This document shows, in pieces, positions 35,692 through 46,068 of a DNA stretch of 64,000 bases. Both the position numbers and the translations under genes were made by a program. The stretch is taken from the NCBI RefSeq assembly GCF_029167235.1, contig NZ_JARFTR010000098.1, positions 1 to 64,000 of the forward strand. The letters run 5' to 3'. The stretch is from Kamptonema sp. UHCC 0994 (GTDB lineage: Bacteria > Cyanobacteriota > Cyanobacteriia > Cyanobacteriales > Microcoleaceae). The notes below the pieces were generated by a model, which worked only from the letters and a program-made list of their open reading frames with translations, was not told where the DNA came from and ran no database searches. The stretch's first letter is position 1. Each line of letters opens with the position of its first letter.

Positions 35692-38652
35692 TTGACACCC
35701 TACAGCCCTCAAATTAAGCCCACTCAGCAGCCAACTCCTGCCTCTACAGATGGCTTTGTAAATCGGCATATTGGCCCTAATCCCGCTGAAGTCCAGCTTA
35801 TGCTGGATGTTTTGGGATCTCCCACCCTTGAGGATCTGATTGACAAAACTGTACCCCAAGCGATTCGGATGAAGCAACCCCTCAAATTGCCCGCAGCCGC
35901 AAGGGAATATGCCGCGATCGCGCAACTTAAAGAAATTGCCTCAAAAAATCAAGTATTTCGGTCATTTATCGGCATGGGATATTACGACTGCATCACGCCG
36001 CCAGTAATTCAGCGTAATATCCTCGAAAATCCAGGTTGGTACACAGCTTATACGCCTTATCAAGCCGAAATTGCCCAAGGTAGATTAGAAGCTTTGCTGA
36101 ATTTCCAAACCATGATTATTGACCTCACAGGATTGGAAATTGCTAACGCTTCCTTACTCGATGAAGGCACAGCAGCGGCAGAAGCCATGACTATGACTTA
36201 TGGCATCAGTAAAAATAAAGCCAAAGCATTTTTTGTTTCTAAAGATTGCCATCCCCAAACTATAGAAGTCGTGCAAACTCGCGCTAAACCCTTGGGTTTT
36301 GATATTATTATTGGCGACCATCAAACCTTTGAATTTGACAAAGAAATTTTTGGGGCGCTGCTACAATATCCCGCTACCGATGGCATAATTTATGATTATA
36401 AAAGTTTCATCGAACAAGCCCATAATCGCGGTGCTTTAGTAACAGTTGCCGCAGATATATTAAGTCTTTGTCTGCTTAAACCTCCCGGTGAATTTGGCGC
36501 TGATATTGCCGTAGGTAGCACTCAGCGCTTCGGAGTACCGATGGGATATGGGGGGCCTCATGCAGCTTATTTCGCCACGCGAGAGGAGTTTAAACGGCAA
36601 GTTCCGGGGCGAATTGTGGGGGTTTCTAAGGATGTAAATGGGAAACCAGCTTTACGGTTAGCACTGCAAACTCGCGAACAACATATCCGCCGCGATAAAG
36701 CTACTAGCAATATTTGTACTGCTCAAGTTTTGTTAGCGGTAATGGCTAGTATGTATGCTGTCTATCATGGGCCGGATGGATTGCAAAGAATTGCCGAAAA
36801 AGTACATAATTTGACTGCTATTTTAGCAACTGGATTGAAAGACTGCGGCTATAAAATTAGTCCTGCACCTTTTTTTGATACACTGAGGATTGAATTGGGT
36901 GCTAAATCTCTGCAAGAAATTCTTCAAGCTGCTGATTCACATCAGATTAACTTACGAATTTTTAATGAAAACACTGTAGGAGTTTCTGTTGATGAAACTA
37001 CGGACATTAAAGACTTACAGAGTGTTTTGACTATTTTCGGAGAAGTTGATGCTAACAGTAAAGATTTGTTAGAAGTTGTAAAGGATAAATTGCTAGTTGC
37101 CTATCAACCTTTTGCCCGTACTAGCAGTTATTTAACTCATCCTGTATTCAACCGCTATCACTCGGAGACTGAACTTTTGCGGTATTTGCACCGACTGGAA
37201 AGTAAGGATTTATCGCTAACTACATCAATGATTCCTTTGGGTTCTTGTACGATGAAATTAAATGCAACTTCGGAGATGTTGCCAGTGACTTGGCCGGAGT
37301 TTGGCAAACTTCACCCTTTTGCACCTTTATCGCAAACTCAAGGCTATCAAGTTCTGTTCCAGCAACTTGAAGAATGGCTAGCTGAAATTACTGGTTTTGC
37401 TGGCATTTCTCTACAACCAAATGCAGGTTCTCAAGGCGAATATGCAGGATTATTGGTGATTCGCCAATATCACGAAAGTCGAGGTGAAAGTCATCGCAAT
37501 GTTTGTTTAATTCCCCAGTCTGCACATGGTACAAATCCGGCGAGTGCGGTGATGGCAGGGATGAAAGTTGTGCCTGTTGCTTGCGATGACCAAGGCAATA
37601 TTGATATTGAAGACTTACAGAATAAGGCGGAAAAACACAGCGATGAACTAGCTGCTTTAATGGTGACATATCCCTCTACTCACGGCGTTTTTGAAGAGCA
37701 AATTCAGGAAATTTGCGAGATTGTTCATGCTAAAGGTGGACAGGTTTATATGGATGGGGCTAATATGAATGCCCAAGTGGGTTTGTGTCGGCCGGGAGAT
37801 TTTGGGGCGGATGTTTGTCACTTAAATTTGCACAAAACTTTCTGCATTCCTCACGGCGGCGGCGGCCCAGGTATGGGGCCAATTGGGGTGATGTCGCATT
37901 TGGTAGAATTTTTACCCAGTAATTCTGTTCTTAACAGTCAACAGTTAACAGTTAACAGTCAACAGTTAACAGTTAACAGTCAACAGTTAACAGTTAACAG
38001 TCAACAACAATCAATGGGTGCTGTTTCGGCTGCGCCTTGGGGAAGTGCTAGCATTTTGACTATTTCTTGGATGTACATTCAGATGATGGGTGGAGAGGGT
38101 TTAACTGAGGCAACTAAGGTAGCAATTCTTAATGCTAATTATATTGCGCGACGGTTAGAAAGTTACTATCCTGTTTTGTATAAAGGCAAGGCGGGTTTTG
38201 TCGCCCATGAGTGTATTTTGGATTTGCGATCGCTAAAAAAATCCGCTGGTATTGAAGTGGAAGATATTGCTAAGCGTTTGATGGATTATGGTTTTCACGC
38301 GCCTACTGTTTCTTGGCCTGTTGCGGGTACGGTGATGGTGGAACCTACGGAAAGCGAATCGAAGGAGGAATTAGACCGTTTTTGTGAGGCGATGATTGCG
38401 ATTCGCAAGGAAATTGAGGAGATTGAAAATGGTAAAATGGATACTACCAATAATCTGTTAAAAAATGCGCCGCATACGGCAGAATCGCTGATGGCATCTG
38501 AATGGAATCATCCTTATTCTCGCGAAGAAGCTGCTTATCCTGCGCCTTGGACGCGGGAACATAAGTTCTGGCCGGCGGTGGGACGAATTGATAATGCCTT
38601 TGGCGATCGCAATTTTGTCTGTTCTTGTTTACCAATGGAAGCGTATAGCTAG
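35692..38652 (+). CDS. gcvP: Glycine dehydrogenase (P protein) GcvP
   Basis: A 986-aa PLP enzyme that decarboxylates glycine and loads the aminomethyl group on GcvH; central to photorespiration. Start is TTG with GGAG 9 nt upstream. Both homologous halves are present; the PLP lysine is K715 in [14 protein letters not shown]. An odd insertion of three NSQQLTV units and a partial fourth (about residues 748-773) sits in the loop after the PLP region, just before [12 protein letters not shown], and derives from a heptamer tandem repeat in the DNA (37933-38010). The rest of the protein is standard, so the enzyme is probably functional. Same strand as gcvT and gcvH, 449 bp from gcvH. Confidence 0.96.
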   Translation: MTPYSPQIKPTQQPTPASTDGFVNRHIGPNPAEVQLMLDVLGSPTLEDLIDKTVPQAIRMKQPLKLPAAAREYAAIAQLKEIASKNQVFRSFIGMGYYDCITPPVIQRNILENPGWYTAYTPYQAEIAQGRLEALLNFQTMIIDLTGLEIANASLLDEGTAAAEAMTMTYGISKNKAKAFFVSKDCHPQTIEVVQTRAKPLGFDIIIGDHQTFEFDKEIFGALLQYPATDGIIYDYKSFIEQAHNRGALVTVAADILSLCLLKPPGEFGADIAVGSTQRFGVPMGYGGPHAAYFATREEFKRQVPGRIVGVSKDVNGKPALRLALQTREQHIRRDKATSNICTAQVLLAVMASMYAVYHGPDGLQRIAEKVHNLTAILATGLKDCGYKISPAPFFDTLRIELGAKSLQEILQAADSHQINLRIFNENTVGVSVDETTDIKDLQSVLTIFGEVDANSKDLLEVVKDKLLVAYQPFARTSSYLTHPVFNRYHSETELLRYLHRLESKDLSLTTSMIPLGSCTMKLNATSEMLPVTWPEFGKLHPFAPLSQTQGYQVLFQQLEEWLAEITGFAGISLQPNAGSQGEYAGLLVIRQYHESRGESHRNVCLIPQSAHGTNPASAVMAGMKVVPVACDDQGNIDIEDLQNKAEKHSDELAALMVTYPSTHGVFEEQIQEICEIVHAKGGQVYMDGANMNAQVGLCRPGDFGADVCHLNLHKTFCIPHGGGGPGMGPIGVMSHLVEFLPSNSVLNSQQLTVNSQQLTVNSQQLTVNSQQQSMGAVSAAPWGSASILTISWMYIQMMGGEGLTEATKVAILNANYIARRLESYYPVLYKGKAGFVAHECILDLRSLKKSAGIEVEDIAKRLMDYGFHAPTVSWPVAGTVMVEPTESESKEELDRFCEAMIAIRKEIEEIENGKMDTTNNLLKNAPHTAESLMASEWNHPYSREEAAYPAPWTREHKFWPAVGRIDNAFGDRNFVCSCLPMEAYS
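37933..38010 (+). repeat. AACAGTT heptamer array inside gcvP
   Basis: Units AACAGTC, AACAGTT, AACAGTT repeated as a 21-bp block about three and a half times. Three heptamers make 21 bp, so the frame is kept, encoding NSQQLTV. The complement of the same heptamer forms the intergenic array at 51064-51161. Confidence 0.92.
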
Positions 38653-38711
38653 GGGCTAGGGGCTAGGGACTAGGGGCTAGGGGAATAGGGGAATAGGGGA
38701 ATAGGGGGAAG
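38650..38711. repeat. CTAGGGG and GAATAGGG tandem repeats
   Basis: About five CTAGGGG-type heptamers and three GGGGAATA units between gcvP and the diguanylate cyclase gene. Confidence 0.8.
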
Positions 38712-38792
38712 AGAATAAGTGGGTTTCAGTAGTTTATGATATAAAAAATTGAAGATTCTTATTCTTTTTCCTTTTTCCCTGTTCCCTGTTCT

Positions 38793-40931
38793 TTATTCCT
38801 TCGCCACCACGCGATCGCGACCTTGAAATTTGGCTTTATATAGGGCCTGATCCGCAGCAGCAATCAAAGTTTCCGGCAAACCCTGAGCAGCATCTGCACT
38901 AGCTACGCCTAAACTGAGGGTGATATACTCGGAGACCAAAGACTTTTTATGGGGAATTGCTAAGACCTGGATGCGACGGCGAATTTCCTCTGCCACTGCG
39001 ATCGCATCCACAATGTCTGTATTCGGCAGAATAACCGCAAATTCTTCCCCTCCATATCTCGCTACCAAATAAAGGCGTTCCGGCGGAATTTCACGGCAAG
39101 TATCGCGGATGGCAAGAGCTACTTGTTGCAAACAAGTATCACCTGCTTGGTGGCCGTAAGTATCATTATAAGCTTTGAAACAGTCTATATCACATAAAAT
39201 CAAAGATAGCCGTATTGGTTCAACAATTAACCGCTGCCACTCTTGAGTGAGAACTTCGTCAAATCTACGGCGGTTAGCTATTTTTGTCAAGCCGTCCAAG
39301 GATGCCAAATTCTGTAATTCTTGGTTAGCTAATTCTAACTGCTGATAGAGTTGAGATTGCTCGATCGCGATCGCGATTTGAGTAGCCAATTGTTTAAGCA
39401 ATTCCATCTCCCAAGACTGCCATTGCCTAGTCTCCTGGCAATGGTGAGCAATCAGCAAACCCCATAAACTATTTTGAGTTTTACCTTCCCAATCGACAAC
39501 AGAAGAGGAAGGTGATTTTTTAACTTTTTGGTCTGTTTGAATAATTGGCACCACTAAATTTGATCTGACGTGACAGTTACTTAACAAATTGATGTGACAC
39601 TGATTTAAGCCACCATTATAAATATCCTCTACAGCTCTAATTCTACCTTTTTGGTACTGCCCTACATAGGTTTCCCCAAAACAAGGATCGTAGATATTTG
39701 TATTCAAAATTGATATTGTTCCCTTATTCAAGGATTCTACCACAACATCACCGCTCCAGTCTGGTCGAAAACGGAAAATAATCACTCTATCAGTTTCAAG
39801 AAATTGTCTTACTTCCGCCGCCGCAGTATTAAGAACCGCCTCTAAGTCCAAGGAAGAGCGAATCCTAGCTTGAATTTGTCCCACTAGGCGTTCCCGTTCC
39901 GCTTGTTGGCAAAGTGAAATTTGTGCGAGTTTACTTTCAGTAATGTCTAAAACATAGCCATCGTAATAAGAAATTTCGCCAATACTATTGCGTACAACTG
40001 AGGTAAAATCGTAAACCCACCGACTTAAACCATCTCCTTTAACAATCCGGTAATTTTGTTCAAAAGATTTCACCCCTGCTTCGCTATAACTTTTGACTTC
40101 TGCCATAACTCTCGCCAAGTCTTCTGGATGGATAATATTAGCATAAAACAATTTCTTGCTAATAAAATCGCTGGCTTGATAGCCGAATTGAACGACATTT
40201 TGTGATACATATTCTACCGGCCATTTTTCTTCTGGTTTCCAACGAAAAATTGTAACTGGGCCATTTGTAAATAAGTGTTCCTCTCGCTCTAAAGCTTCTT
40301 CTGCCAGCTTATTGCTTTTGTAATCTTGCGTCAGTTTTTGTCTGTTAGTTTCTGGTTGGTGTTTCTGGCAATCTTCAAGACTTTCCGAGCTTATTTTTAC
40401 TTCAGGAATTTGCCAAGATATGACTTCACAAATTAGTATAATTAGTGGCAATTGGCAATTGCCAATTACTAATGCTCTTTCTCTGACGAGCTCTTCCCCA
40501 GTTAGTGATGGCAAGGGGTGTAAGATCGATTTTACGACCATAATGCTACCATCTTTACAAGTTATACATCCTTCTCCTAATGCAGAGTTTGGAGGTGAAT
40601 CGCTGCTTGCTTGATGTACGAAAGCGCAAAACTGCTCTTGTAGGCGCTCTCGATCTTCTGAGTTGAAAATGTTAAAAATTGGTTCGGAAGTCAACTCTAC
40701 TTGACTATAACCGAGGCGGTTTGCACCGAATTGATTTACGGAAAAAATAATTCCTTTAGCATCTATAACAAAGCAGATACAGGGAAGATTTTCCCACAAA
40801 ATCCGATACCACCCCAGTTCTGGCGTTCCTACTTTTGAAAATTCTTGAATCTGGGGAACGCTTGTACAGTCGTCGGGGGAGTGGAGGTTCTCTCTTTCTG
40901 GTTCGCTTGAGTGGGATTGTCTGATCAACAC
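38793..40931 (-). CDS. Diguanylate cyclase with DXCF cyanobacteriochrome
   Basis: A 712-aa sensor. Order: PAS (about 40-110), a linker with a repeat-derived stretch (about 152-165), PAS/PAC (about 228-340), GAF (about 355-535), GGDEF (about 545-710, active-site GGEEF at 627-631). The GAF domain has both marks of a DXCF-type cyanobacteriochrome: C417 in DPCF and the bilin cysteine C445 followed by His446 (QCHINLL). The spacing of 28 residues equals that of TePixJ (C494/C522, from memory). It should bind a phyco- or phycoviolobilin, sense blue/violet versus green light, and control c-di-GMP synthesis, as in SesA-type proteins. No EAL domain is present. Colour response is inference. Confidence 0.88.
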   Translation of the reverse strand: MLIRQSHSSEPERENLHSPDDCTSVPQIQEFSKVGTPELGWYRILWENLPCICFVIDAKGIIFSVNQFGANRLGYSQVELTSEPIFNIFNSEDRERLQEQFCAFVHQASSDSPPNSALGEGCITCKDGSIMVVKSILHPLPSLTGEELVRERALVIGNCQLPLIILICEVISWQIPEVKISSESLEDCQKHQPETNRQKLTQDYKSNKLAEEALEREEHLFTNGPVTIFRWKPEEKWPVEYVSQNVVQFGYQASDFISKKLFYANIIHPEDLARVMAEVKSYSEAGVKSFEQNYRIVKGDGLSRWVYDFTSVVRNSIGEISYYDGYVLDITESKLAQISLCQQAERERLVGQIQARIRSSLDLEAVLNTAAAEVRQFLETDRVIIFRFRPDWSGDVVVESLNKGTISILNTNIYDPCFGETYVGQYQKGRIRAVEDIYNGGLNQCHINLLSNCHVRSNLVVPIIQTDQKVKKSPSSSVVDWEGKTQNSLWGLLIAHHCQETRQWQSWEMELLKQLATQIAIAIEQSQLYQQLELANQELQNLASLDGLTKIANRRRFDEVLTQEWQRLIVEPIRLSLILCDIDCFKAYNDTYGHQAGDTCLQQVALAIRDTCREIPPERLYLVARYGGEEFAVILPNTDIVDAIAVAEEIRRRIQVLAIPHKKSLVSEYITLSLGVASADAAQGLPETLIAAADQALYKAKFQGRDRVVAKE

Positions 40932-41322
40932 TTTTGGCTTAAATCGTTTTTTCTCAAATATATCTATGTACTCATCTTCAGCTTTGACTTGAAACTAAAA
41001 TAATGCTTTTGATTCAAAAAAGCTGCAACTTGTAACAAATTTATAACCTCTTCAGGTTAACTGTTACGGATGTTGGTGCATTCTCTGTCTCGAAGCTCGG
41101 CAGTCTGCGATCTCATCACTCAGAGCAATAAGCTCTTCATTAAGGTAAATTTGCCTCTTTTTTCTAGTATCCTACACAATGGAAGAAATCGGGAGCAAAA
41201 TATTTTCTACAATACATGATAAAGCAACCGCTTTCGTCGGTTAGGGGCTAGGGACTAGGGGCTAGGGACTAGGGTTGGATATATTAAATCTTAAATTTAG
41301 AATGCTTAACACCTTACCCTAT
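40932..41322. other. Gene-free stretch
   Basis: 391 bp upstream of the diguanylate cyclase gene and downstream of the Uma2 gene. It holds an AGGGGCTAGGGACT tandem tract at 41240-41275 and otherwise AT-rich DNA. No gene seen. Confidence 0.5.
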
Positions 41323-41979
41323 TTACTGACTATTGCCTTCTGCGATCGCAACTTCCAATTCTTCTAACGCCTGAAGGTTTCCCACCACCCAAGAACGGGC
41401 TACCGCAGCGGGTATAATCTCAGTAATAGCTATCTGCGAAAAAGTAGGACTAAGATCGGATTTGACATACTCTCCATCCCTCAGCAAATAAATAGTTAGC
41501 CTCCCACTATCATAAACCCATACTTCAGGAACTCCTATTGCTTGATATGCTTCCAGAGTTGTTTTAGAACTAACATCAGCTTCGATAGCCAAATCGGGAG
41601 GAGGATCGTTAGGTTCAAGTCGGCGACAGCCAATCATCCGCTGATAATTCTCAATATAAAAACAAGCATCGGGTTCAACGCCTGCTCTACCTTCTTTTTT
41701 AAAGGTAGTAGAGCCAAAAGGTTGATAACGAATGCCGGCCGCCCTAAGCAAAGTTTTGACAATATCTGAAATTAAATCTCTTGGAATTTCGTGTTCGGGT
41801 AGGGGAACCATAATTTCTAAAGTACCTTTGCTATAAGCAACTCTCGCTCGTCGTTTTTGTCCCAACTCCTGTAAAATTGACTCAAATTCCTGCCAACTCA
41901 CATTTGTGATTGTGACGGCACTACCGGGAGCAAACTTCATTAGACTAATAGGTTTGGCAACCAAAGTTAAAGTGCTCAT
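41323..41979 (-). CDS. Uma2 family endonuclease (DUF820)
   Basis: A 218-aa protein of the Uma2/DUF820 PD-(D/E)XK nuclease-like family, highly expanded in cyanobacteria. Seen: FAPGSAVTITNVSWQEFESIL, an acidic position in GVEPDACFYIEN, and DLAIEADVSSKTTLEAYQAIGVPEVWVYD with the ExD and Lys of the fold. Start at 41979 (MSTLTLVAKP) fits the family; an ATG four codons earlier is possible. The cellular role is not known; such genes are thought to be mobile or defence related. Confidence 0.88.
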   Translation of the reverse strand: MSTLTLVAKPISLMKFAPGSAVTITNVSWQEFESILQELGQKRRARVAYSKGTLEIMVPLPEHEIPRDLISDIVKTLLRAAGIRYQPFGSTTFKKEGRAGVEPDACFYIENYQRMIGCRRLEPNDPPPDLAIEADVSSKTTLEAYQAIGVPEVWVYDSGRLTIYLLRDGEYVKSDLSPTFSQIAITEIIPAAVARSWVVGNLQALEELEVAIAEGNSQ

Positions 41980-42129
41980 AAGCAATTCCAAATTAAAAAT
42001 TTTAATTTTGTCTGAAAATCAAAGAAAACTGTCAAGTCTGCGCTATTATTAGTAGAGGAGATATTGCCTCCCACAATCTTTGAGGCGGATAAATTTAGTT
42101 TAACGTTTTTCTAGCTACAGGTCAACCCA

Positions 42130-42348
42130 ATGCCGATTTCTAAAATAGAAGCCAAGCAACTACTCGAACGTTTTGTTTTTGACGACGATAGTCCTCAAGA
42201 CTGGGTACATGATGTTTGGGGATTAAGTCCAATGCTGGGAGAAAGTGCAGCCAAATTGCTAGGTGTCTTTGCAGCTTTAATTGAGTGTTGTCCTGAAGAA
42301 GAATTGGAGAATTTACTTAAAGAGTTATATCAGCAGTATTTTGAATAA
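42130..42348 (+). CDS. Small acidic hypothetical protein (72 aa)
   Basis: An acidic helical protein with DDDSPQDWVHDVWGLSP and a C-terminal EEELENLLKELYQQYF. No membrane segment, one CC pair. I do not recognise a named family, though the composition and length look like a conserved cyanobacterial small protein. Upstream is AT-rich with no clear ribosome site. A repeat tract follows directly. Confidence 0.5.
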   Translation: MPISKIEAKQLLERFVFDDDSPQDWVHDVWGLSPMLGESAAKLLGVFAALIECCPEEELENLLKELYQQYFE

Positions 42349-42360
42349 CTTTATTGGTAT

Positions 42361-42392
42361 GGCTAATTGCTAATTGCTAATTGCTAATTGCA
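42361..42392. repeat. GCTAATT heptamer repeat
   Basis: Four copies of the heptamer GCTAATT/GCTAATTG between the small hypothetical gene and the inverted-repeat element that follows. Confidence 0.8.
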
Positions 42393-42394
42393 GG

Positions 42395-42490
42395 ACTTAC
42401 GCAGACCGAGGCTAGAAACCGGGTTTCTTCGTAAATCTCTAGTTGAGAAACCAACAATTTTTCACAGAAACCCGGTTTCTTTGCGTAAGC
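42395..42490. mobile_element. MITE-like element with ACTTACGCA ends
   Basis: 96 bp from ACTTACGCA (42395-42403) to TGCGTAAG (42482-42489). Inner inverted pair GAAACCGGGTTTCTT / AGAAACCCGGTTTCTT. Same ends as the element at 12059-12143 but a different inner hairpin, the one seen at 8590-8658. A CTTCCTT tract follows at 42521-42558. Confidence 0.7.
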
Positions 42491-42559
42491 CCTACTAATT
42501 TTGTAGGGCGATTCTTTCCTCTTCCTTCTTCCTTCTTCCTTCTTCCTTCTTCCTTCTTC

Positions 42560-45500
42560 TTAACGCTTCACGACAGCAAAACTAGCAATCTTCCAAGGTT
42601 TAATCTCAAAACCTTGCTCATTTCTCAAACAATCTTCTTTTTCCCTCTGCGGCTTTGCAGTTTCTTCCTTATTCCCGGATTTTTCTAATAAATCTACTGA
42701 ATGCACAATCGCCAACCCCAAATCGCTTTTCAATTCTAACCTCCCCTCTCCCCCGCAACACTCATAACACCGTAAAATCCAAATATTCTCATCATCCTCC
42801 GACTGCTTAAATGCCATCAAAACTAAATTTTCCCCGGATAAATCCAACAACTTACTCACAGGTGGCAAAATCTTACCTCGATTTTCTCCTATGGGCAAAA
42901 CCTTCACCTTTAACGGCAAATTCAACTCATAGCCACGTCTAACTGTACGAGCATTTTGCCAATTTCCTGCGTGAGGATAAATGCTGTAAGTAAATTTATG
43001 AATCCCTCGATCTGCTGCTTCATCTGGCCAAGTGGAACCCCGCAACAAAGTTAGTCGCAATTGATTTGATGCAGCGTCATAGCCATATTTACAATCATTC
43101 AATAAACTAACGCCGTATCCATCAACACTTATATCTGCCCAGCGCAAAGCTGGTACTTCCCATTTAGCAAAAGACTGATTTTGTTCAGATGTTAATCGCG
43201 TTTTGCGCTCAATCGCACCGCAAGGGATTTCATAGGTTACTGCCTCTGCTTCTAAATTAAGTGAAAAAGCTGCCTTAACTAATACATGACGTTCTTGCCA
43301 ATCTACAATCGTCGTAATTTTCAACACCTGCGACGACTCTTGGATGATGTAATCTTGGCAAAATTCTGACTTGCCAATTTGTCGTACTACTCGCAATCGC
43401 TGCTGTATTTTTCCTTGTTCTATCCAATGAATATCTTTTAATATTGGCGTAGGTAAAGGATGTTTGGCATAATTCGGATCGATATTCCAAGCATCCCAGT
43501 ATTGATTGCTATCTTTGAAAGCTTGGAGTTGATTACCACCGCCTATATTGAGAATTTCTCTGGTGTTAGCTTTATCATAAATACTGGATAAATTGCCAGT
43601 ATTGCTCTCCACTTTTACCCGGATAAATTCATTCTCTAAAATCCAATCTTTTGGCTCAAAATAGTTTTTTTCTTCAAAATCTCGATCTTGTGCTATAATT
43701 ACGGGTGTAACCTGGGGCAGCTTAACTTTTTTCTGGCTTTCTTCCTCAACCGGGGCATTTTCAAGGGTTTCAGCTTCTTGGGGATATAACCAAAACAGCC
43801 GATAGCCAACAGGCGGTATCTCTGAGGCTAAAAATAGCAGTGTAGACGGCGACTGATGGTCAGCCGCAGATAGCTGCGATGTCAGCCTTTGTCCAGACAA
43901 ATCACAAATTTGCCAGTCAAGTTCCCCTTTGCTTGTTAAGTGCATAGGAGTCGGTAAAGGTATAGCGACTACCTCCGACCGCGACCAGTTAAGGGTATTG
44001 AAAATCAGAAGCGGTTGCGCGTCTGGGTACGGCGGCGGAGGTAAGGTAATTTGAGATGCGATCGCATCCATCGCCGCCGTCAATATTTCCTGACCAACCT
44101 GTTCCACCTCTGCCCAATCTTGATTGGCATCCAGGTAAACTTGACCGATGGAAGAACCGGGCAAAATATCGTGAAATTGGTTAAAAAGTACCTGTTTCCA
44201 AGCCATCTGTAATTCAGCTTGCGGATAAACCATACCTGCGCTCAGAGTTGCCAAGGCAGCTAACAGTTCAGCTTCATATAATAACCCTTCACAATAACGG
44301 TTCCATCGCTTTTGGTCGGCATGACTCGTGTAACAGCCGCGATGAAATTCTAAGTAAAGTTCGTCATTCCAAACGGGAATTGGTGATTGCATATCTGTCT
44401 CGCTTGCTGAGTGAAACTCTCCCATCTCTCGTGACAACTTACCCCTAATTAACGATAAATAATCAACCGCCTTAGTAAATTTCAATTCGGGAAAAAATGG
44501 CGACAGTTGCCAACGCTTAGCGACTTCTAACATATCGCGAGTCGGGCCACCACCATGATCGCCAACTCCCGGCAACCAAAGAGCATCTTTCAAACCTGTC
44601 TTTGCTTCCCAATCGCAGGTATAATTTGCCATCTTTACTGCTTCAATGCCTTCCCCAATCGGTGCAGACATCAAGCTAAATATTTGAGAGCCATCTGGTG
44701 ACTGCCACCAAAATACACTATGAGGAAATTCGGTTGTATCGTTCCAGCGTAGCTTTTGCGTGACAAAGTATTCAATTCCGCCTTGCTTGAAAATCTGGGG
44801 TAACTGCCAACAAAAACCGAAAGTATCCGGTAGCCAAGCTACGCGCATCAATTCTCCAAATTTTTCTCGCGCGTAACGCTGACCGTAAAAAACTTGTCGC
44901 ACAATTGACTCGCCAGAAATTAGGTTTAACTCTGGTTCCACCCAAGTGCCGCCGACAATTTCCCATCGACCGGCGGCGACTTGTTTTTTGATGTTTTCAA
45001 ACAAGTCGGGGCGGTGTTTTTCTATCCAGGCGTAAAGCGCGGGTGTCGAATGGCAGAAAATTAAGTCGGGAAATTCTTGTAATAGTTGGAGTGCTGATTC
45101 AAATGTCCGCTGGGCTACTTCCCAAGTTTCGCTAACTGGCCATAACCAAGCTAAGTCTAAGTGAGCGTGTCCGACCAGGTGAATTTGAGATTGCTTAAGG
45201 GAAGATTGAATTGTTGTTTGAATTGGCAAGGCTGGGGAAAGTAGATTTTGAAGAGGGGTTTCTATATCTCCTTCTAAAAGAGATTGCCGAAGAGCGAACA
45301 GCGATCGCTCAAACTTTGCTCTATCTGACAAGACCTCCCAATCAATTAATTCAATTAAAGAATCTAGATTATCCCCCTTGACAACAGCAGGAGGGGACAG
45401 TAAGATATTTGTGCTGGGGTGTTGGGAATTTTCAAATCTAATTAAGTTTTGCAAATTTTCTAATTCGTCAGCAACTAAACCGGGGTCGAGACAAGCCGGG

Positions 45501-45985
45501 TCGGCTGATTCCCAAAGCAAGAGCGATCGCGTCAAAGCACCAGCATCGTGACCTGGACTTACTAAGCGCAAAGCTAGTATAATTTCTTCACCTGGTATAG
45601 CCGTCTGTTTAAGCAAAACTCGCGCCGAGGAGTCAAATAGATCTCCCGCTTGTACTAACTCGCCGTTAACAAAAATTAAGACTGCTTGAGCCCACCAAGT
45701 CAGGCTAACGCGCAAGGATAAACCAGCTAAAGGATAGCCGTACAAATTGTGGGGAACTACAATTCTTTGCCTTAGCCAGAGAACTTGCTGACCAGACGAC
45801 CAGGCGATATGTTTTCGATCGTTAAGTTTGGCAATAGACCAGCAGTCTAAATCCTGAAGTTGCGCGATCGCCAGATATCCTTCCCAAAACCCCCAATTAG
45901 CCAGAATATCAAGCCGAGTCAACCGCCGCAAGTTCTTAATAGCTTCAGAAATCTTATCAGTGGCAGGTGGCATAGAATCGCTCAT
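42560..45985 (-). CDS. GH38 alpha-mannosidase
   Basis: A 1141-aa glycoside hydrolase family 38 enzyme. An N-terminal beta-rich domain of about 270 residues precedes the catalytic domain, which shows LVGHAHLDLAWLWP (zinc ligands His and Asp), the nucleophile Asp in AWLPDTFGF, and GDHGGGPTRDMLE with a further zinc His. C-terminal beta domains follow (YDKANTREIL, FTYSIYPHAGNW). No signal peptide, so it probably acts in the cytoplasm on alpha-mannosides from glycans or glycogen-like storage. Single gene. The last residues are just before a CTTCCTT heptamer tract. Confidence 0.93.
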   Translation of the reverse strand: MSDSMPPATDKISEAIKNLRRLTRLDILANWGFWEGYLAIAQLQDLDCWSIAKLNDRKHIAWSSGQQVLWLRQRIVVPHNLYGYPLAGLSLRVSLTWWAQAVLIFVNGELVQAGDLFDSSARVLLKQTAIPGEEIILALRLVSPGHDAGALTRSLLLWESADPACLDPGLVADELENLQNLIRFENSQHPSTNILLSPPAVVKGDNLDSLIELIDWEVLSDRAKFERSLFALRQSLLEGDIETPLQNLLSPALPIQTTIQSSLKQSQIHLVGHAHLDLAWLWPVSETWEVAQRTFESALQLLQEFPDLIFCHSTPALYAWIEKHRPDLFENIKKQVAAGRWEIVGGTWVEPELNLISGESIVRQVFYGQRYAREKFGELMRVAWLPDTFGFCWQLPQIFKQGGIEYFVTQKLRWNDTTEFPHSVFWWQSPDGSQIFSLMSAPIGEGIEAVKMANYTCDWEAKTGLKDALWLPGVGDHGGGPTRDMLEVAKRWQLSPFFPELKFTKAVDYLSLIRGKLSREMGEFHSASETDMQSPIPVWNDELYLEFHRGCYTSHADQKRWNRYCEGLLYEAELLAALATLSAGMVYPQAELQMAWKQVLFNQFHDILPGSSIGQVYLDANQDWAEVEQVGQEILTAAMDAIASQITLPPPPYPDAQPLLIFNTLNWSRSEVVAIPLPTPMHLTSKGELDWQICDLSGQRLTSQLSAADHQSPSTLLFLASEIPPVGYRLFWLYPQEAETLENAPVEEESQKKVKLPQVTPVIIAQDRDFEEKNYFEPKDWILENEFIRVKVESNTGNLSSIYDKANTREILNIGGGNQLQAFKDSNQYWDAWNIDPNYAKHPLPTPILKDIHWIEQGKIQQRLRVVRQIGKSEFCQDYIIQESSQVLKITTIVDWQERHVLVKAAFSLNLEAEAVTYEIPCGAIERKTRLTSEQNQSFAKWEVPALRWADISVDGYGVSLLNDCKYGYDAASNQLRLTLLRGSTWPDEAADRGIHKFTYSIYPHAGNWQNARTVRRGYELNLPLKVKVLPIGENRGKILPPVSKLLDLSGENLVLMAFKQSEDDENIWILRCYECCGGEGRLELKSDLGLAIVHSVDLLEKSGNKEETAKPQREKEDCLRNEQGFEIKPWKIASFAVVKR

Positions 45986-46068
45986 ATTTCGCTAAAATTT
46001 CAGTGGGAAGGACAAGGAATATGCGATCGCTCTAAAAATCTAATAAAATCTAAATCTAAATCTAAATT

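Noticed and set aside
42443-42688. 81-codon frame rich in PSSFFLL
   Set aside because: Made of CTTCCTT repeats and the antisense 3' end of the mannosidase gene.
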